From Littorina saxatilis (Eukaryota > Mollusca > Gastropoda > Littorinimorpha > Littorinidae), in contig NC_090246.1 in NCBI RefSeq assembly GCF_037325665.1, positions 37,152,317 through 37,216,316 on the forward strand: 64,000 nt of DNA, written 5' to 3'. This document shows positions 36,901-48,294 of this stretch, piece by piece (the stretch's first letter is position 1; each line of letters opens with the position of its first letter). The notes beneath the pieces are model-generated. The model saw nothing but the letters and a program-made list of their open reading frames with translations. It had not been told where the DNA came from and ran no database searches. Both the position numbers and the translations under genes were made by a program.

Positions 36901-38124
36901 TGAGTGATTCAGAGTAGTGCCGGTGTCACGAACTGAAAACTCTGCCTGAACAATCCTTCTCATTTACAGACCTGGGAACCCCTGTTTTGCACTTGGAGTT
37001 GGAGTATTCTCAAACAAACATGGTGTATTTTCAGAAAAATGAGCGTTCTCCTCATAGCATTTAAACATCCATGTTTCAAACATGCTTCACACGCATCCGT
37101 CGCACCGTTAATTAAGTTTACCAAAACATTTAAAACAAATGCGTCTGTCAATGTTGACTGAAAAAACATTAATCATATATGTCAAAGTACCGGATCGGCT
37201 TCGGGATGCGCTTGTGAAGAAAAGTCGTCGTCGTATTTTTTTTCAACTGACCGTACTGATCGTATTCTAGACAATCATGCATACAAAATACGACGAAATC
37301 GTATGGGTTCCCAGGTCTGCATTGCGGTCAATGCGCATGCGCTAACATGGGGAGATTAATCAGGTCGTGAACAACCTATTAACCCTAACCCTAACCCGAA
37401 ACCTAACCCATGGTTCGATCGGTCAAAGGGTCGCATTTTTTAAGTCTAAGATTGGTGCATGCGTATTGACCGCAATGAGAAGGATTGTTCAGCAGAGGTT
37501 TCAGTTCGTGACACCGGACGTTTAATAGTTTATAGTGTCCCTACCAAAACAATGCTAGGACCTGGTGTTTTTATCACGTGTACATGCTCCCTGTCTCTTA
37601 TTTGTTCAAATATACATAATTCTCAATCTGTGCCCACATAAAGTCATAAAATATGTGACTGATGCGACCACTAGTTGGCACACTGAGGTGTTGGAATGCA
37701 AGGCACACTTCACCATCCATGTTTGCAGCTAACATACTCAATAAACCTGTGGTTATCACAAAACAGTTCAGGTTTCCATATATTTACATCCTTACATTGA
37801 AATCTACATTGTGTGTTATGATATTTTTTTTACCACGAAGAATGAATTGGATTGAAGGTGTTTGTACTTATGTATCACTAACACAACGATCAATCCCTTC
37901 AATGAAGCGTCTGCTGCAACTGTTGAACTGACGGGCCCTGAAACTGGTTACCACGATTCTACTACTTCTACTCACGCAATCCGCCAGAATTTTTTATACG
38001 CAGAGTTTGATTTGATGGATATAATTCTTAAAACGAAATGCTTGTGTTTTTCTGTTACCGTTTCATGACTAGATGGCTGTTCATCTCCTGGTTGAGTACC
38101 GAGAAGGTTTCGGAAGTAGTCCAT
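1652..38124 (-). CDS. USO1: General vesicular transport factor p115 (USO1), 22 coding exons
   Basis: Homodimeric tether that captures COPI/COPII vesicles at the Golgi through Rab1, GM130 and giantin. Exons 5' to 3' on the minus strand: 38124-38059, 36289-36203, 34862-34798, 33913-33840, 31767-31667, 31085-30927, 29999-29879, 28670-28401, 27500-27436, 26765-26677, 25759-25605, 23951-23746, 23395-23285, 22908-22787, 22161-21980, 21508-21399, 21104-20966, 20327-20221, 19934-19713, 4011-3862, 2306-2145, 1708-1652. All have GT/AG borders and matching phases; the sum is 2820 nt, 939 aa. The armadillo head (about residues 1-624) contains motifs such as NPPVSLLQQC, AGQLLCGGLFS and QTRVGLLMLL. A coiled coil follows (about 625-920, with KKEQDDLLVLLADQD), then an acidic tail (EEDDDEEDFEDEDEDD) that in p115 binds GM130/giantin. 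The start MDYFRNLLG matches the family's short N-terminus. The 5' border of exon 14 (acceptor GAG/TTG) was chosen by homology. Intron 19 (15.7 kb) holds three DIRS elements. Confidence 0.95.
2399..3587. mobile_element. TACAGTRGA-ended TIR DNA element, 1.19 kb
   Basis: The left end reads TACAGTAGAGCCTTCCTATT and the right end is its near-perfect inverse. TA at the outer edges fits a Tc1/mariner-pogo type target. Related ends bound shorter elements at 28.7-29.4, 44.93-45.07 and 51.27-51.45 kb. Inside is a short minus-strand open stretch (2509-2706) that I do not recognise. The element is probably a non-autonomous or internally decayed DNA transposon in USO1 intron 20. Confidence 0.6.
4095..6375 (-). 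mobile_element. El3: internally deleted DIRS-type retroelement (fossil)
   Basis: Coding strand is minus. Terminal inverted repeats of about 220 bp lie at 4.10-4.33 and 6.13-6.37 kb. An internal complementary region at about 4.37-4.47 kb joins the complements of both outer ends, which is the DIRS arrangement. The only protein trace is the C-terminal end of a tyrosine recombinase near 4.58-4.75 kb (FLAAGQFL, compare LVAAGQVL in El1). Most of the coding body is missing, so the element is broken and non-autonomous. The two terminal repeats differ at roughly 7 of 190 positions by eye, so it is older than its neighbours. Its right end is cut by El1. Confidence 0.75.
5721..6070. repeat. 175-bp tandem duplication with tRNA-like B box, inside El3
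   Basis: The segment beginning aagtgatccgggttcgattc occurs at 5721 and again at 5896, each followed by the same T-rich and AT-rich stretch. The words gggttcgattcccgg resemble a tRNA T-arm/B box, but no full cloverleaf precedes either copy. This is probably a SINE head fragment that was captured and then duplicated in tandem inside El3. Confidence 0.55.
6373..6753. repeat. El1 3' inverted terminal repeat and internal complementary region
   Basis: 6373-6436 is the outer end. 6437-6589 is the inverted repeat shared with 11.95-12.11 kb. 6661-6753 holds, back to back, the complement of this outer end and the complement of the other end. This is the internal complementary region that DIRS elements use to circularise before integration. 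The shared part contains two palindromes, ccttggtaaccaagg and cgtatgcgcgcgcatacg. Confidence 0.8.
6785..9778 (-). CDS. El1 tyrosine-recombinase reading frame (fossil part)
   Basis: The downstream half encodes a DIRS-type tyrosine recombinase: an N-terminal SAM-like domain (LANHLAWLADQGG), the first arginine box (ATARRGSEVHALSG), the H-x-x-R box (ARTHEARAW) and the tyrosine region (INFYLREVAG). The upstream half runs over the reverse-transcriptase region in a different frame and matches no domain I know. Overlap of the recombinase and RT frames is a recorded trait of DIRS elements. The product would integrate circular cDNA. Confidence 0.8.
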   Translation of the reverse strand: MMPSRTFGPASPHRRGGGRPLQGPHYLVALGGQPVGFRGGQFGVPATLGREEGTSVQDTSAFQISKRSRGQVGCAGGGSCSPAKRGDRRGSRSGIVGILRQALCGAQSIGCVEASFRPFMSEQVPESGKIHDGNAGVGERGSPSGGLGHVHRSHGRLLSRADAHSGQKVAAVSVGGKDFPVSGSPVRSVPLSLDLHDGRSSALCPSEAGGGAPQGVPRRLADFAPESGLMQHTHAQGSQPSESTRVLNQCGEVRVGAFTGVHLSGHRVQHSGVVSSSCSKAGGQTSVVDPGVTRKECGLGSGVVFYPGSDGIYGLAGSVGKSAQETISGGGAGSVGSGNSSLELSGRVGRLVQEHHRCLASSLGVPGCPHHSPGSGERSVHGCVSDRVGSSFGGSDCCGCVGRQSRVLAHKRLGAGGCGLGPEGVSSFSGEQSCQSTYRQYDCCGLYKSPGGDALAGSVRQSMSLADVVQYASHSVVSNLLEGQAQCVGGCPEQGGQDTPLGVDPLASGLGAPLGSGGQAVHRLVCDKVFGKAPAFCVSVPGPPSLGGGRTRDGLDESGGLRVSSFLHSGQGNKESRPRKASASAGCASLAQPALVSGSGTSGRSSSHPARSKEGRTSAASVRHSSRKPANAATSRVGVIRDSLLRAGASVSTLKLVQNAHRESTNSVYASHWSSWSKWCLENNVNPLAPRSMQLANHLAWLADQGGSPSSLKVRRSAIASTLRQLGHKVNLSGVISGVIKGASLKLARDKTKLPAWDVFLVLRFLASEDFEPIHLASLANVTHKTLFLVLLATARRGSEVHALSGMANDISREKDGSFSLRFRPNFLAKNQKPGQPSPLIRIPPLSTILAPGDEDVFNCPVRALSSYLSRTQPIRSMSQKLLFISLNTARGKDISKVTLTKWVSSTIRNAYIWWQRQLGDTRMVLPLTAARTHEARAWASSLAVLRSGRLSEVLESAYWRSEDVFINFYLREVAGIRQDGSSALPSLVAAGQVLVD
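7816..9735 (-). CDS. El1 reverse transcriptase / RNase H reading frame (fossil part)
   Basis: 639 codons are open. Reverse transcriptase blocks are readable: RPVLDLSCLNRFL, TSIDLTDAYFHV, FRALPFGLSLSPWIF and the catalytic YLDDWL. RNase H follows, with LFTDASQTGWGAHL, NVLELEAVALGL, VRVHTDNTTVAAYI and LNVLADALSRG. The FGLSLSP block and the order RT-RNase H-YR fit the DIRS lineage. The frame lies wholly inside the longer recombinase frame on the same strand. Confidence 0.88.
   Translation of the reverse strand: MVAGGPSRALTTWSRLVASQWVLGVVSSGFRLLWAEKRAPLSRIPPPFRFPNDPEAKLAVQGEVVALLQKEAIEEVRDQGSLGFYGRLFVVPKASGAWRPVLDLSCLNRFLRVVKFTMETPASVREALRPGDWATSIDLTDAYFHVLMHTADRKWLRFRWGERIFQFRALPFGLSLSPWIFTMVVRQLCALVRQEGVRLRAYLDDWLILHQNQALCSTHTHRVLSLASQLGFSINVGKSELEPSQGFTYLGIEFNTVEWSVRPAQKRVDKLQSLIRELLGKNVASARELYSILGQMESMALLVPLGRVHKRPFQAAVQARWDQATQAWSCQVELGDWFRSTTGVWLLPWVSQGVPITPPAPENDLFTDASQTGWGAHLADQTAAGVWDVSQGSLHINVLELEAVALGLRAFLPSLASSHVRVHTDNTTVAAYINRQGGTRSQVLSDRACRLLMWCSTHHIRLSATYLRGKLNVLADALSRGDKILHSEWTLSHQALERLWVQVDKPCIDLFATRFSARLPLFVSPFPDPQAWAVDALEMDWTNLVAYAFPPFCILGRVIRKADLERPALVLVAPLWPSQHWYPDLVRLAVRPPIPLALRKGELLQPRSGIHHVNPQMLQLHGWVLSETLCLGQGPLCLL
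9775..11809 (-). CDS. El1 gag-like region (fossil part)
   Basis: This open region upstream of RT sits where DIRS elements carry their gag-like protein. It includes an acidic/serine-rich middle part and a C-terminal Gly/Arg/Ser/Gln-rich stretch (SFRGRGRGSSSQRGG) of the sort that binds nucleic acid. There is no CCHC knuckle. I assign it by position and composition, not by a recognised domain. Confidence 0.6.
12147..12314. repeat. Family H repeat, left half, split by El2
   Basis: The spacer between El1 and El2 matches a repeat at 60.77-60.96 kb: tgcctcgcttgtgtctt, then gtttgtct, then ctgggtc. The match breaks where El2 begins and resumes after El2 at 19.37 kb (accaataacataccattcttg compared with ccaacaacatacctttcttg). 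A weaker relative lies near 54.24 kb. It is not coding, and its class is unknown. Confidence 0.6.
12734..13560 (-). pseudogene. El2 tyrosine-recombinase remnant (fossil part)
   Basis: It is alignable with the El1 recombinase: TNQLYDLRWRAWATF, LSSKTLLGYRSAIAS and KGDVFLVLKLLRSNEFEPL, with a downstream piece LIALATCRRLSGIQALSG at 12.73-12.94 kb that matches the first arginine box. The region is incomplete and is treated as a relic. The domain assignment rests on its similarity to El1. Confidence 0.7.
13374..14591 (-). pseudogene. El2 reverse transcriptase / RNase H remnant (fossil part)
   Basis: RT words (RPVLDLSTLNLYL, FRALPFGLSLAPLIF) and RNase H words (CLAYLRHQGGTNSRSL, LNALADILSRGDQVL) are present in the DIRS order. 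The region is clearly shorter than the equivalent part of El1 and is broken. It is unlikely to supply activity. Confidence 0.75.
16157..17640. repeat. GGTCCGG-word minisatellite with ~210-bp higher-order unit
   Basis: The stretch is built almost wholly from GGTCCGG/CCGGACC words spaced about 7-12 nt apart. A longer unit is visible: the marker caacagaggtggtcgggtgg starts near 16363, 16561, 16772, 16989, 17202, 17406 and 17515. The spacing is about 200-217 bp, then 109. Long open stretches exist in several frames on both strands because stop words are absent from the unit. I do not regard these as genes. Confidence 0.85.
18252..18372 (-). rRNA. 5S rRNA sequence, full length, embedded in El2
   Basis: The minus strand carries a 121-nt 5S rRNA-like sequence. 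The Pol III internal control region is intact: AAGTTAAGCAACGTCGGG (box A/IE), then GGTTAGTACTTGGATGGG and GACCGCCTGGGAA (box C). Helix I pairs 5' GCCAAC with 3' GTTGGC. Both arms differ from the usual animal GTCTAC/GTAGGC but remain complementary, so the change looks compensated. A T4 run lies about 14 nt downstream, suitable as a Pol III terminator. It may be a captured 5S gene or a 5S-derived promoter module. Normal animal 5S genes occur in tandem arrays, and this one is alone. Confidence 0.88.
18661..18703. repeat. Perfect 19-bp hairpin in El2
   Basis: agcctgtttgagcaagctc at 18661-18679 is followed by a 5-nt loop and its exact complement at 18685-18703. It lies about 290 bp upstream (minus-strand sense) of the 5S sequence, in the gag-like zone. 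No other hairpin this perfect was noticed in El2. It may be an RNA structure or the footprint of an inverted duplication. Confidence 0.8.
19363..19440. repeat. Family H repeat, right half after El2
   Basis: This sequence continues the match to 60.90-60.96 kb that was interrupted at 12314 (accaataacataccattcttg here). Together the halves show the pre-insertion site of El2. Confidence 0.55.
20610..20858 (-). repeat. Family A retroposon, 5'-truncated, 13-bp TSD
   Basis: The CTTT tail and gtgtttgacgtcgttttcaac at the left show a minus-oriented copy. The direct repeat GAATCCCCCTTGT at 20610-20622 and 20846-20858 is the target-site duplication. The copy is 5' truncated, as is typical of target-primed reverse transcription. 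The target duplicated is itself part of a TACAGT-type repeat end. Confidence 0.8.
21899..21962. repeat. (CA)n microsatellite
   Basis: A pure CA run of about 60 bp in USO1 intron 15, ending only about 20 bp from the donor of exon 15. Length variation here could influence splicing, but that is not shown. Confidence 0.95.
24305..24800. repeat. Unclassified repeat-like stretch with 'caagga(c/g)tttt' words
   Basis: Words such as ttcaaggagttttcaagg and ttttcaaggacat recur at both ends of this stretch in USO1 intron 11, giving a low-complexity inverted/direct pattern (24325-24400 and 24700-24800). Similar sequence bounds short TIR elements in other invertebrates, but I cannot name the family. It has no coding content. 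Confidence 0.35.
24809..25243 (+). repeat. tRNA-derived SINE-B (Leu/Ser-like head)
   Basis: The head has an A box (gtggccgagtggtaagcgc) and a B box (gagttcgaccc). The body contains gtgcacgttaaagatccca, and the tail is ATT-rich. Minus-strand copies lie at 42.83-43.29 and 63.35-63.81 kb and a fragment at 30.4-30.66 kb. The class II-like variable arm (cggaagcgagaggttgcg) points to a Leu/Ser tRNA ancestor. Its tail is the target of the next SINE. Confidence 0.85.
25232..25562 (-). repeat. tRNA-derived SINE-C inserted in the tail of SINE-B
   Basis: Minus-oriented: A box (tgacctagtggtaaggc) and B box (gggttcgaacccc) near 25.49-25.54 kb, and an AAAC-repeat tail at 25244-25258 preceded by gggcgttaagc. 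ATTATTATTAAG flanks it at 25232-25243 and 25551-25562, a target-site duplication made in the ATT tail of SINE-B. This makes SINE-C the younger of the two. Confidence 0.8.
26104..26455 (-). repeat. Family A retroposon with 12-bp TSD
   Basis: A nearly complete minus-oriented copy: CTTT tail at 26116-26132, body closely matching 1-250 and 45.13-45.47 kb, and 5' truncation at tcgtaagaggcg. The direct repeat GCTTTCTATTTT at 26104-26115 and 26444-26455 is the target-site duplication. Confidence 0.85.
26870..27225 (-). mobile_element. Solo DIRS-type terminus related to El3 (fossil)
   Basis: The sequence runs parallel to the right end of El3 at 6.08-6.37 kb: caatgggaggtaactc, then ggttgcttccctttaaaa, then cttagcatctcagact, ending in gattcgtagtaagaatatg. 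Only this one terminus is present, with no coding part and no second terminal repeat nearby. It is a remnant of a separate, older insertion in USO1 intron 9. Confidence 0.65.
28718..29375. mobile_element. TACAGT-ended TIR element, 0.66 kb
   Basis: The left end is tacagtggatttcccctta and the right end is the inverse of ggggttcccctgta. Between them is a sequence with no recognised coding content. Same end family as 2399-3587 and 44931-45067. It lies in USO1 intron 7. Confidence 0.5.
29574..29690. repeat. ~38-bp unit repeated three times
   Basis: Three adjacent units each carry the pattern gaatgaagactgtgttt, tctctc and gacctgcaa with a few differences. It is a short tandem array in USO1 intron 7, with no other content seen. 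Confidence 0.7.
30440..30660 (-). repeat. SINE-B fragment, 3' part, minus-oriented
   Basis: It contains ccgaaatggctgcgatctgc, ccatctcacacggcata and a poly-A-like run ending in gcattaaaaaaaataaa, which match the 3' half of the SINE-B copies at 42.85-42.98 and 63.40-63.50 kb in the opposite orientation. The gcgcaatataaattgcatt end is partly duplicated within the fragment. No tRNA head is present. Confidence 0.6.
32014..33760 (+). repeat. Family C repeat, two copies plus a partial third in tandem
   Basis: Two copies begin with agtcgcgtaaggcgaaa (32014 and 32694), run through aacatttagtcaag and ggatatgacgtcatcaaag, and the second ends at cgattccccctctacg. A third partial unit follows at 33543-33760. 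An internal CA tract lies near the 3' end. The ends contain a palindromic acatttagtcaa/ttgactaaatgt. The same family forms a foldback at 61.35-62.46 kb. It is non-coding, its class is uncertain, and it fills USO1 intron 4. Confidence 0.75.
34240..34325 (+). repeat. Family A 3'-end-only insertion with 11-bp TSD
   Basis: Only about 64 bp of the family A 3' end is present (cgtggttgaaaacgacgtt, then an AAAG tail), flanked by GAACACTGGAT at 34240-34250 and 34315-34325. Such extreme 5' truncation is what target-primed reverse transcription produces. Confidence 0.85.
34440..34575. mobile_element. Small TIR element (family G MITE)
   Basis: The end tatgacatttgacacagatc is mirrored by gatctgtgtaaaatgccata about 90 bp later, around tgaagaacaatgactgtctc. 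A second copy lies at 54.84-54.95 kb with the same core. It has no coding capacity. Confidence 0.65.
34896..35460 (+). repeat. Family D interspersed repeat with GGCC palindrome
   Basis: It starts aagaagagcaaacgctcgat, repeats the phrase tttccgagaaaagtccaacg twice (35.04 and 35.34 kb), and ends with tctcaagtgactcaaaa. Near its end is a long GGCCGGCC palindrome (35383-35411). It is non-coding and unclassified, and lies in USO1 intron 2 just upstream (minus-strand sense) of exon 3. Confidence 0.6.
36915..37520. mobile_element. Family F TIR element split by a family E element
   Basis: The outer arms ccggtgtcacgaactgaaa (36919 onward) and its inverse near 37500-37518 extend inwards as an inverted repeat of about 65 bp, through gaacaatccttctcat and gcggtcaat. 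The left arm is interrupted by the family E insertion at about 36970-37318. The centre holds cctaaccctaaccc, a short telomere-like run. No coding content is seen. Confidence 0.65.
36970..37318 (-). mobile_element. Family E TIR element (CAGACCTGGGAACCC ends), nested in F
   Basis: The terminal repeats cagacctgggaaccc/gggttcccaggtctg are exact inverses. A second copy in the opposite orientation lies at 40371-40704. CATT borders both sides of this insertion in the arm of family F and may be the target duplication. Both copies share a short translatable stretch containing LVNLING and CEACL. The class is unknown. Confidence 0.7.
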
Positions 38125-38400
38125 TTTGCAGTCGTGTCTTCCGGAAGAAGCGCATGCGCACCAACGTGGCCATTCCCACAAGGCACTTCTACCAGAAGTA
38201 GACGTCTGCTGCTGTTCCGACCAAAACGTTTGGACCCGGCAAATTTGATGCCCGGCAACCGTTCGAGGTAACTGGGCGTCTGACGATTGCAAAGGGTTCG
38301 AAATAAGTATTGTTTGTTGACACGGATAGTTTGGAGATACTAACAGCGTGTATATGCCTGTATCACTAGTTTAATAAGAACCAATGTGGATGATTTTGCC
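38125..38400. promoter_or_regulatory. USO1 5' UTR / intergenic promoter shared with ELOVL
   Basis: This is the short interval upstream of the USO1 start codon and head-to-head with the ELOVL gene. It is more CpG-rich than its surroundings (gaagcgcatgcgcaccaacg) and has no obvious TATA box. On the plus strand a good donor (gttcgag/gtaactg, cut after 38267) could end an untranslated first exon of ELOVL, because the first ELOVL coding exon has an acceptor just upstream of its ATG. A bidirectional promoter is an inference from layout. Confidence 0.45.
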
Positions 38401-39600
38401 TTGGGCGTCAACCATAGGCGCACGCAGATAACATTTGACAGTATTTGAGGTTCAGATTGATGAAGATTTAAAAAAAAACCAATTCATTTATTTAGCGTCT
38501 GTATTTATCTCTTATGGATGAATGGAGGAAATGTTCAAGATGGCATGACCTTACCGATATTTCATGTGTGACATTGGGGACAGTCGCAAAAATGAATTAC
38601 TACACTTAGTATGGTAATAAAACGTGCATTTGATACACAGATCCTGTTTGTAGTTCCGTGTATGTGTATAAAAGGTCCACCTGAATACACAGATCACGAA
38701 TCCTGTAACTGGAATGTCTGTCAAATCAGCTGGTTAATTCTCTCAAATTTAAATCCAATTCAAGTTATTATTCAACATGCTATATAGCAAGCAAGACTGA
38801 TTTATAACCTGAGGTAGCATTGTTCTTTCACAAGTGAATAAACTATAGTTTGTACTTTATTTTTTCTTTATATTTTTTCTTGATCCTTTTCAATGTTTTA
38901 TCTAAAGTAACAAAAACTCACTTTCTGGCACCCATCTCAGAGTAGGTAAAAGCAACTTTTGTGCCATCTTCAATGGGTGGGGAGAGGGGATGGGGGTAGG
39001 GGAGAGAAGGAAAGAAAGCCTTTGCTGTGTCATGCAGTTTTGGCAAACTGCCTTCCAAAAAAGCCACACAAGAGATCAGCTGGATCGAATATTTTTCTAT
39101 AGATGAAATGAATGAAATAGACTTCTGTAGATGAATAGGCAAGTAGCTTGTACTTTTAAGGCACAAGGAAAAAGGCATAATCAATTCCATTCACTTCGAT
39201 TCAGTAGGCCTTTAAAAAAAAAAACCAGAGCTTTAAAAATTCATACATCTGTGACGAAGCAAAACACGTTCATGGACGCTACAGAATACTGATGTGACCT
39301 AGTTACTCATGCGGAACAGTTGTGAAGACTGATGATCAGTGTCATTTTCCTAACTACTCTTTTGGAAGACTGCGCTAGGTAATGACATGTTTACGTATTT
39401 TTAAAAGGTTAAGGTTAACCATAAAGTAGGAGCATTAAGCTCCCTTTATGTGTATTTAATTACTTGATGTGTACCTTCTGTGACAAAGATGGATTGTGTA
39501 TAATATATATATCATATACATGTACAAAAATGTAGGTAGGTGTGTGTTGCTTTTCACTTGTTACTGAAAAGTTATTTTCTCTTTTGTTTATGCTTTACAC
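38400..39600 (+). other. Probable first intron of ELOVL, no gene seen
   Basis: AT-rich sequence without recognised coding or repeat content. A pyrimidine-rich acceptor at its end (gtttatgctttacacag, 39602) precedes the first ELOVL coding exon. Confidence 0.4.
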
Positions 39601-39614
39601 AGACAGAAAGTGGC

Positions 39615-44676
<5,062 letters not shown>

Positions 44677-44930
44677 AGAGTTTGTGTCTTCTTCTTCTTC
44701 TCGTTCATTCCTTCTCGACATCCACTCTAGAGAGTTTGTGTGATGAGTTATGTGGGTGATGAGGAACTATAAAAAGATCATTATGTCTGAAAATCAAATG
44801 GTTGAATTTGAGGAATTCTTTGGAGATAGTTCCTTTGGTGAAGTTTTCTTTTGTATATTTGAACTTATTTATGGTAATATGTTTGGTTGTGGTTCATTAT
44901 CAGATTGTCTTACTTTCTGGTACAGTGGAA

Positions 44931-45067
44931 CACCCCTTTTAAGACCTCAAGACATCTGAGAAATTCAGGTCTTAAAAAGGAGGGAGTCTTAAAACGGGGC
45001 TAAATTTACAAAGGTTTATGACTAGAAAATCTGAGAAAGCAAAGTCTTAAAAGGGGGTTCCACTGTA
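44931..45067. mobile_element. TACAGTGGAAC-ended MITE, 137 bp
   Basis: TACAGTGGAACACCCCTTTT at the left is mirrored by aaaagggggttccactgta at the right. TA at each border fits a mariner/pogo-like target. The core (gtcttaaaaaggagggag) is itself partly repeated. It lies just downstream of the ELOVL stop codon. Confidence 0.75.
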
Positions 45068-45093
45068 TTTGATATGTTTGGTGGTGCTTTTGT

Positions 45094-45487
45094 GTGTTTG
45101 TTTGTGTACCCCCCCCGCGGGTTAGGGTGAAGAATTTACCCGATGCTCCCCAGCATGTCGTAAGAGGCGACTAACGGATTCTGTTTCTCCTTTTACCCTT
45201 GTTAAGTGTTTCTTGTATAGAATATAATCAATTTTTGTAAAGATTTTAGTCAAGCAGTATGTAAGAAATGTTAAGTCCTTTGTACTGGAAACTTGCATTC
45301 TCCCAGTAAGGTAATATATTGTACTACGTTGCAAGCCCCTGGAGCAAATTTTTTATTAGTGCTTTTGTGAACAAGAAACAATTGACAAGTGGCTCTATCC
45401 CATCTCCCCCCTTTCCCCGTCGCAATATAACCTTCGTGGTTGAAAACGACGTTAAACACCAAATAAAGTAAAGTGTTTGTTCGTGTG
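45094..45487 (+). repeat. Family A retroposon, most complete copy, with TSD
   Basis: It runs from the C/G-rich 5' end (cgcgggttagggtgaag) to the 3' AAATAAAG end. GTGTTTGTTTGTGT (45.09-45.11 kb) and GTGTTTGTTCGTGT (45.47-45.49 kb) look like the target-site duplication with one change. At about 360 bp it is the reference copy for the family in this window. There is no tRNA-like head and no open frame of note. Confidence 0.8.
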
Positions 45488-45537
45488 TTTTGCTATTAAT
45501 ACTCAGACAGCATTATTGTAATATATTGTATACTAGA

Positions 45538-45960
45538 TGATTACCCGCTTCGCCGGGAAGAAGTAGAGCCGAATACCCGGCCGTCGCCGGGGACCCGGCA
45601 CGAAGGAAGGGAGATCTAAAAATAGTAACGTGCAGTGACCTTCTAAATATAGTAATGTACAAACGGGAATATGGATTGACGCCACACGAAGGAAGGGAGA
45701 TAAACGCAAAACACTGGAGAAGATAAGGAAGAGTTACTGGGAATGGTGAAATGAACAGAAAAACAAAAATCGGTTCAGCGCTGTGAGCACGTGTTGAAAT
45801 ATCTCATCGATGAGGTTGTGTCCGGGGTCTCTCTGAATAAGCCCACCAAATTTGAAGCAGATCCATCGAGAACTTTGGCCGTGCATGGCGAATACACACA
45901 CACACACACACACAGACAGACAGACAGACACAAGTCGTATATATATATAGATATATTGTA
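45538..45960 (+). repeat. Family I repeat beginning with CCCGCTTCGCCGGG hairpin
   Basis: It starts gattacccgcttcgccggga, which can fold into a short hairpin. It contains two acgaaggaagggagat phrases and ends with CA, GACA and TA runs after gaactttggccgtgcatg. Such ends are common on animal interspersed repeats, but I cannot assign a class. Confidence 0.5.
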
Positions 45961-46750
45961 AGTTTTGAATAGTTTTTGCTGAAACATTCTAGTGTTTACT
46001 TTTCAGCATAAAAAGGCTTTTTTCCTCAGTGCATGAAATGTCTTCCATCTGATCAATCTGAAGACAGTAATGCGCGCCACCCAATTTTGAAAATGGTAAA
46101 AAGATTTTGTCAAATACATGTACTAGACTCTTAGCCGGGGCCAGCTCCAGAGCTCTTTGTGACAGTTCTAATAATAGCAATGTCAAGATGCTTGATTTTT
46201 TGTAGCCATGCAATTTCTATTTATCAAAACAACTATTCTTAAATTAAAAAGTCGTTTTAGAGCATTTCACAAAATCTTTTTTTCTGTGATGATGTATTTG
46301 AGGCTTTTATTGACCGGAAATTGTGTAAGCTTTGTCCTGCAAAATCGAATGTGGTCATATTTGATATTTTTTGTCTTTTTGGGGGGGAAGGGTCAAAAAA
46401 AGATTTTGGGTCTGGAGAAGAAAAAAAGGTTTGGTCAGGGAATAAGCTCACAGTGAAAAATCATTTCTTGGCCAAGCTGTTCCAGATTACTGCTCTTCAA
46501 AACAGAAATACTCCTACCTTTGATATTAACTCTTACCAGTTTGCTCCCTTACCCATCGTAAGGAAGCTTACGATGACCCGCCCCCTGTAGTTTTCCACTG
46601 ACCAATTATCTAATTATCGAAAAAAAAATTGGTTATTTTACATTGGATGGGTCGGACAGTGGATAAACTCATATGTTAGACACACTTTATGATAGAAACA
46701 AGCTGGGTTTTTGTTATAAATTAGTTATAGGAATGCATTATTAGGCCCCA
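45961..46750. other. No gene recognised
   Basis: Unique-looking AT-rich sequence downstream of ELOVL. Short open stretches exist on both strands, but none resembles a known protein or has plausible splice context. Confidence 0.4.
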
Positions 46751-47045
46751 AAAAATAAATAGTCTGTTAACGGTAACATAGGCCAAAAAAATAGGGTCGG
46801 TAGGTTGGAACTTTTTTTTTTAATTTTTTTTTCTCCAAAAAAACATTTTTAAGTTATTTTGCCAAAAAACAAAGATTTTTTTTTCCCCTCCAAATAAACC
46901 ATATTTTTTAGTTATTTTGCCCCCCAAAAAAACCTTTTTTTTTTCTTCCCCCAAATATAAAATGCCAAAAAAAAGTCTAGGGTCGCGCGAAAAAATACGG
47001 TCGGTCGGGATACCGTAAACACACTTTTTTTTTTTTTGCCTTAAT
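46751..47045. repeat. Low-complexity T/A-run repeat with 'ggtcggt' borders
   Basis: Borders aaatagggtcggtaggt and ggtcgcgcgaaaaaatacgg enclose three rounds of a unit like ttagttattttgcc followed by A, T or C runs. Homopolymer-rich and non-coding. Confidence 0.6.
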
Positions 47046-47866
47046 TAGTATGTCATGAAACGTCCAACTTTGAAATTTGGGTGGGAGTATTCAGGTGACA
47101 ATAACTTTATTGTTTATCAGCAAAACTCAATAAAAACTTTGCTATGTTATGTAAAATGAATGCCAAAACAGACTAGTTAGCAGCATATCTTAAATAAACT
47201 GAACACAAAAAAAAGTCTTCTTTGTGTTTGTCACGTGTTCCAAAAAATGGGCGTACAAATTTCAACAAAAATCATGTTGTCACCCGCATAACCTTTTTTT
47301 ACCTTTAAAGATAGCACAATTCTCTTTGCAAATATGAAAAGCTTATTCATTTTCCTTTCATTTGATATATAACTTTCTATATTTCATTTAGAATATGACC
47401 CCAGATAGCCACTCGGCAAGTAGGCACCAACAGCTCTGTAAAATATGCCCTAAAACCCCCGAACTGGTAAGAGTTAAGAAAGCTGCAATGTACTCACTCA
47501 AAATCAAAAACAATTTTAAGAAGGTAATAAGTGTTTGGAATTTTATGTTCAATTTTGAATGCTTTGAAGTTTTTCTTCATCTTGAGTTTTGCCCCTTTTT
47601 AAGAAAAACACATTTTCTCCATAGCTTGTTTTTATTTTGTACACCTCATAATTGTATCAAAAATATTCACATTAGTCTGTTGCTGAACTAAAAACCACAC
47701 CATCCCACCGATTTTGCGTGTAGCATTTATATTACTCAAGGATGTGCATATACTGTTTGCGTTTGAGCCATGACTTGTAATTTTGTGTGTAATTGCAAGT
47801 CTGTTACACACAAAAATTTCACTGGTAAGAGTATTTTCCACATTTGATGTACATATATGTGCATAG
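47046..47866. other. No gene recognised
   Basis: AT-rich interval between two repeats. A 98-codon open stretch on the plus strand (47395-47691) has no family resemblance and low-complexity composition. Confidence 0.4.
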
Positions 47867-48019
47867 TTTTACATATATTGGGCGTATTGATATTGTTTTA
47901 CATATATTGGGCGTATTGATATTGTTTTACATATATTGGGCGTATTGATATTGTTTTACATATATTGGGCGTATTGATATTGTTTTACATATATTGGGTG
48001 TATTGATATTGTTTTACAT
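47867..48019. repeat. 29-bp minisatellite, 5 copies
   Basis: The unit ttttacatatattgggcgta plus ttgatattg repeats five times, nearly without change (one copy has ggtgta). Confidence 0.9.
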
Positions 48020-48214
48020 AGCATTGGTATGATGTTGCTGTTCATCCTGATTGCAGACCAGATGAAGATAATACGTCCATTTGTTTTTCCCTTGATCTCT
48101 TCCAACGACTGTTGTCTCTTTTTTTCACTAGAATTTCCAAACTTCCTTCATCTTTTGCAAAGCTGATCTGTTTTCTAATGTCTGGGGGTCTCATCTGGAA
48201 GAATTTGTACACAA

Positions 48215-48219
<5 letters not shown>

Positions 48220-48294
<75 letters not shown>

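Noticed and set aside
37378-37400. Telomere-like CCCTAA run
   Set aside because: Only about three units, in the centre of a TIR element. Too short for a telomeric insertion.
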